64,000 nucleotides of DNA from G963555815 sp965249615 [NCBI: bacterium]. Lineage in GTDB: Bacteria > UBA8248 > JACPRG01. The stretch spans positions 817,272-881,271 of the forward strand of contig CBDFMI010000006.1 of the NCBI GenBank assembly GCA_965249615.1, read 5' to 3'. A program made the position numbers and the translations under genes. Positions 61,884 through 64,000 of the stretch are shown here, in pieces (position 1 is the first letter of the stretch; the number at the start of each line of letters is the position of its first letter). The notes below the pieces were generated by a model. That model was not told the DNA's origin, ran no database searches, and worked only from the letters and a program-made list of their open reading frames with translations.

Positions 61884-62071
61884 CGAAGAAGGGCTTCGTG
61901 CCGCGAGAAGATCAACCTGTTGTCGAGATCGTCCAACAGTCCTACCAGCCGAGCAAGGCGGAACTGGAAGCGGACTTGCGGATCAAGGGCACATTCAAAC
62001 AGGCGATACAGGCATTGATTCGGCCTGTTCGGATTCGGCGGGTGATGCCAAAGCAGCCACGGGGAGGCTAA
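61880..62071 (+). CDS. small last passenger gene of the IS element
   Basis: 63 residues, starts in the methyltransferase stop (ATGA) and ends at the edge of the right inverted repeat. Contains IVQQSYQPSKAELEADLRI, a helical part, and a basic tail (RPVRIRRVMPKQPRGG). The order after a methyltransferase suggests a small partner. No family recognised. Confidence 0.55.
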   Translation: MTKKGFVPREDQPVVEIVQQSYQPSKAELEADLRIKGTFKQAIQALIRPVRIRRVMPKQPRGG

Positions 62072-62101
62072 GACATTTCGCTACTTTCGTATATAACCCC
62101 C
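62070..62101 (-). repeat. right terminal inverted repeat
   Basis: Inverse complement of 59125-59156 with one mismatch; last base abuts the target duplication. Confidence 0.95.
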
Positions 62102-62109
62102 TAAATATG
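62102..62109 (+). repeat. target site duplication, right
   Basis: TAAATATG, second copy. Confidence 0.95.
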
Positions 62110-62605
62110 CGAAGATGCTGGGCACCGATTTGGTGATCAACGTGCGCAAAGAGGATTTCGTCGAAAGCGTCAAAGAATGGACCGGCGGCCAGGGCGCTGA
62201 CGTGGTGATCGACAACCTGGGTGGAGACGTTCTGCCCAAGAGTATCGACGCCGTGAGGCCTTTGGGCGTCGTGGTAGCGTTTGGCTTTGTGGCCGGCACC
62301 GAGGTCACCTTCGACATTCGCAACTTCTTCTTCGGCCAGAAGAAACTCCGCGGCTCGATGGCGAGTGACGCGGTGGACCTCGAGTGGGGCCTGGAGCAAG
62401 TGCGCGCAGGAAAGATCAAGCCCTCACTCGACCGTGCGCTTCCCCTGAGCCAGGCGGCCGAGGCCCACCGTCTGGTCTCGACCAACCAGGTCACCGGCCG
62501 CATCTCGTTGCTGCCCTGGGCTGAATAGCGCTTTAGACGTTTAAGGATCAACCGGGGCGGTCTACTGAGACCGCCTCCGGCGATCCTCGATAGAGAGGAG
62601 ACGAA

Positions 62606-63211
62606 ATGGAGCGCGTCGTCGTCAGCGACATCGCATTTACGCCAGCCGTCAAGTCGGTCCAGGAGCGTCTTGGATCGCGCCGGAGTTACGCTAGCATGGA
62701 GCAGAAAGGGGGGTGGCACTATACTGTCACGCCAGACCTCGAGAAATTTATCGCGGAGATAGATTCCTTTTATCTGGGGACCGCCAACGCCAAGGGACGG
62801 CCCTACATCCAGCATCGGGGCGGTCCGAAAGGGTTTCTCAAGGTCCTGGATGAAAAGACGCCCGCCTTCGCCGACTTCGGCGGCAACCGTCAATACATTT
62901 CGGTTGGTAACCTCAGCGAGAATGACAAGGCGTTCATCTTTCTCATGTGCTACGCCACCCGCCGTCGAGTGAAGATCTGGGGCCGGGCGGAGGTCGTCGA
63001 GGACGATCCGGCGCTGCCGGAGAAACTGGCGGACCCGAAATACAAGGCGCAGCTCGAACGGGCCTTTGTCTTCCACGTCGAGGCGTGGGACGTCAACTGC
63101 CAACAACACATCATCCCTCGCTTCACGGAAGAGGACATTCAGCCGGAACTACAAAAACTCCACGCCCGCATCGAGGAACTCGAGGCCGAGGTCAAGAGAC
63201 TGCGCAGCTAG
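62606..63211 (+). CDS. pyridoxamine 5'-phosphate oxidase family (FMN-binding) protein
   Basis: 201 residues. The split-barrel flavin fold appears in FIAEIDSFYLGTANAKGRPYI, HRGGPKGFLKVLD and ENDKAFIFLMCYATRRRVKIWGRAEVV. A C-terminal coiled-coil tail follows (IEELEAEVKRLR). GAGAGGAGACGAA precedes ATG. Related proteins act as nitroreductase-like or other flavin enzymes; specific role unknown. Confidence 0.8.
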   Translation: MERVVVSDIAFTPAVKSVQERLGSRRSYASMEQKGGWHYTVTPDLEKFIAEIDSFYLGTANAKGRPYIQHRGGPKGFLKVLDEKTPAFADFGGNRQYISVGNLSENDKAFIFLMCYATRRRVKIWGRAEVVEDDPALPEKLADPKYKAQLERAFVFHVEAWDVNCQQHIIPRFTEEDIQPELQKLHARIEELEAEVKRLRS

Positions 63212-63415
63212 AAGTCATCTGTGTAACCTGCGAGAAACGCCTTCCCCTCGTCCCATCAGCTTGAATTCCTTGATCCTTTAATTGGTGCTTTCACGCTGGT
63301 AGACTCCAATGGGGGATACGTCTCCCCTTGGCGTCAGAGGGGGATTGATTTTCCCCGCAAAGGCCGTAGGATGGCCGATGAAACCCATTGAATTTGATGG
63401 GGAGGACAAAAAGCC

Positions 63416-64000
63416 ATGGCCCGATCACGGTCAAACTGGGAAAAAGAGCTGGCCTCCATCGACAAGGCCCTCCTCGACCTCCTGAACCGCCGGGCTTCCC
63501 TTTTTCAGGCCCATTCCGGGGACCCCGGTGTCTCGAAGCGTCTCGGGAAAAGCCAGGACCTCATTGAGCACCGCGCCGGCCCCTTTCCCAAGGCGGCGGC
63601 GAAACGGGTTTTCCGGGAGATCGGACAGGGAATGGGCGAGCTCACCGTGGGAGAAACAGTGGCCTTTCTGGGCCCAGAAGCCACTTTCACCCATGTGGCC
63701 GCGCTAGTCCATTTCAGCGAAAAGGCCGAAATGGTCCCCTGCGAGAGCATCGACGAGGTCTTCCATCAGGTAGAGGAAGGTCTCACAGGTTATGGCGTGG
63801 TCCCTATCGAGAACACGATGGAAGGCATCGTCCACCACACCCTGGACATGCTCCTTGAATCACCCCTTCTTATCGTCGGAGAGGCCCAGATCCCCATCGA
63901 CCACCATCTCCTCTCCCGTGCGGGCTCCCTTCGTGAGATCCGAGAAGTGTTCTCCCACCCCCAGGCCCTTGCCCAGTGTCGAGACTGGCTGGGGGAGCAT
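63416..64000 (+). CDS. pheA: prephenate dehydratase (chorismate mutase/prephenate dehydratase, P-protein), partial
   Basis: Runs off the right edge. The N-terminal ~70 residues resemble a chorismate mutase helix bundle (LASIDKALLDLLNRRASLF), then the dehydratase domain begins with VAFLGPEATFTHVAA and VVPIENTMEGIVHHT, the two classic blocks of the family. GGGGAGGAC precedes ATG 63416. It makes phenylpyruvate for phenylalanine; the feedback ACT domain would lie beyond the window. Confidence 0.9.
   Translation, partial: MARSRSNWEKELASIDKALLDLLNRRASLFQAHSGDPGVSKRLGKSQDLIEHRAGPFPKAAAKRVFREIGQGMGELTVGETVAFLGPEATFTHVAALVHFSEKAEMVPCESIDEVFHQVEEGLTGYGVVPIENTMEGIVHHTLDMLLESPLLIVGEAQIPIDHHLLSRAGSLREIREVFSHPQALAQCRDWLGEH

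Larger units (their letters stand above)
59125..62101 (+). mobile_element. IS1595-family element with passenger methyltransferase-HNH
   Basis: 2,977 bases with 32-base terminal inverted repeats (31/32 match) and an 8-base target duplication. It carries a transposase and three downstream genes (small helical protein, methyltransferase-HNH fusion, small C-terminal gene) joined by stop/start overlaps, all in one direction. IS1595 family members with passenger genes are known from published surveys; this set includes a possible restriction-modification-like gene. Confidence 0.95.
58509..62528 (+). pseudogene. zinc-type alcohol dehydrogenase/quinone oxidoreductase (MDR), disrupted by IS1595 element
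   Basis: The reading frame runs from ATG 58509 to the left end of the element and resumes at 62110, ending at 62528. Removing 59125-62109 (element plus one target copy) joins DAKGKYAKMLGTD in frame, giving about 344 residues. The N-terminal part has the GroES-like MDR fold (HILGADAAGEVAELG) and the C-terminal part the NAD(P) domain end (VVIDNLGGDVLPKS). Insertion is recent: the halves show no further damage. Confidence 0.92.

Noticed and set aside
59125-62101. Composite transposon or integron interpretation
   Set aside because: There is one transposase, one pair of short inverted repeats and no attC or integrase; it is a single IS with passenger genes.

Overview
The window is Gram-negative bacterial chromosome: it carries an outer-membrane protein, a LolA-like periplasmic protein, an RND exporter and a Tat-type molybdoenzyme. 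It is interrupted by one complete-looking prophage and one complete insertion sequence. Gene content (ArsM and an arsenosugar-type glycosyltransferase, a methylmalonyl-CoA mutase B12 domain, a multihaem cytochrome) suggests an environmental bacterium. I cannot name the phylum from the sequence alone.

Left chromosomal flank (1-12,436): a MalK/UgpC-type ABC ATPase runs off the left edge. An operon for an MMPL/RND transporter, a LolA-like protein and a beta-barrel protein follows. Then come a dienelactone hydrolase, an AGCS sodium/amino-acid symporter, an SDR oxidoreductase, an NAD(P)H-hydrate epimerase, a mercuric reductase/lipoamide dehydrogenase-like flavoprotein, and a phage-like orphan lying just outside attL.

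Prophage (12,437-50,352; 37.9 kb from core to core): it is integrated into the 3' end of tRNA-Leu(CAA) and bounded by 60-bp identical att cores. Its tyrosine integrase lies beside attR. The order is: a train of overlapping mini-genes, a lone HNH nuclease, AAGACCT iterons, terminase, portal, scaffold, a structured leader and capsid, T7-like tail tubes, internal virion proteins, T7-type fibre, holin, a lysogenic-conversion region on the minus strand, CI-type repressor and Cro-like gene, a phage tRNA-Leu(UAA), small early genes with a DUF4145 insert, a recombination pair with a PD-(D/E)XK nuclease, endolysin, an origin-like region, a replication protein, excisionase and integrase. It is a temperate podophage layout. 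Several genes are broken: an amber codon in the tail-tube B gene, a frameshift in the endolysin, a nonsense codon in a small nuclease, and a frameshift in a virion gene. The prophage may therefore be decaying.

The conversion region (35.3-42.4 kb) is mosaic. The 3' end of the repressor gene occurs again as two 309-bp copies, each followed by a different small membrane or exported protein. Around them lie an outer-membrane protein with a poly-C tract upstream, a lipoprotein, DUF1640-like coiled-coil genes and a DNA methyltransferase-HNH fusion.

Right chromosomal flank (50,381-64,000): small membrane proteins, a molybdopterin oxidoreductase followed by a five-haem cytochrome, a periplasmic cyclophilin, ArsM divergent from a TIGR04282-type glycosyltransferase, a B12-binding mutase domain, a peptidoglycan-binding membrane protein and an exported truncated haemoglobin. 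A quinone oxidoreductase gene is cut by a 2,977-bp IS1595-family element with 32-bp inverted repeats and an 8-bp target duplication. The element carries its own DNA methyltransferase-HNH fusion. A PNPOx-like flavoprotein and the start of pheA close the window.
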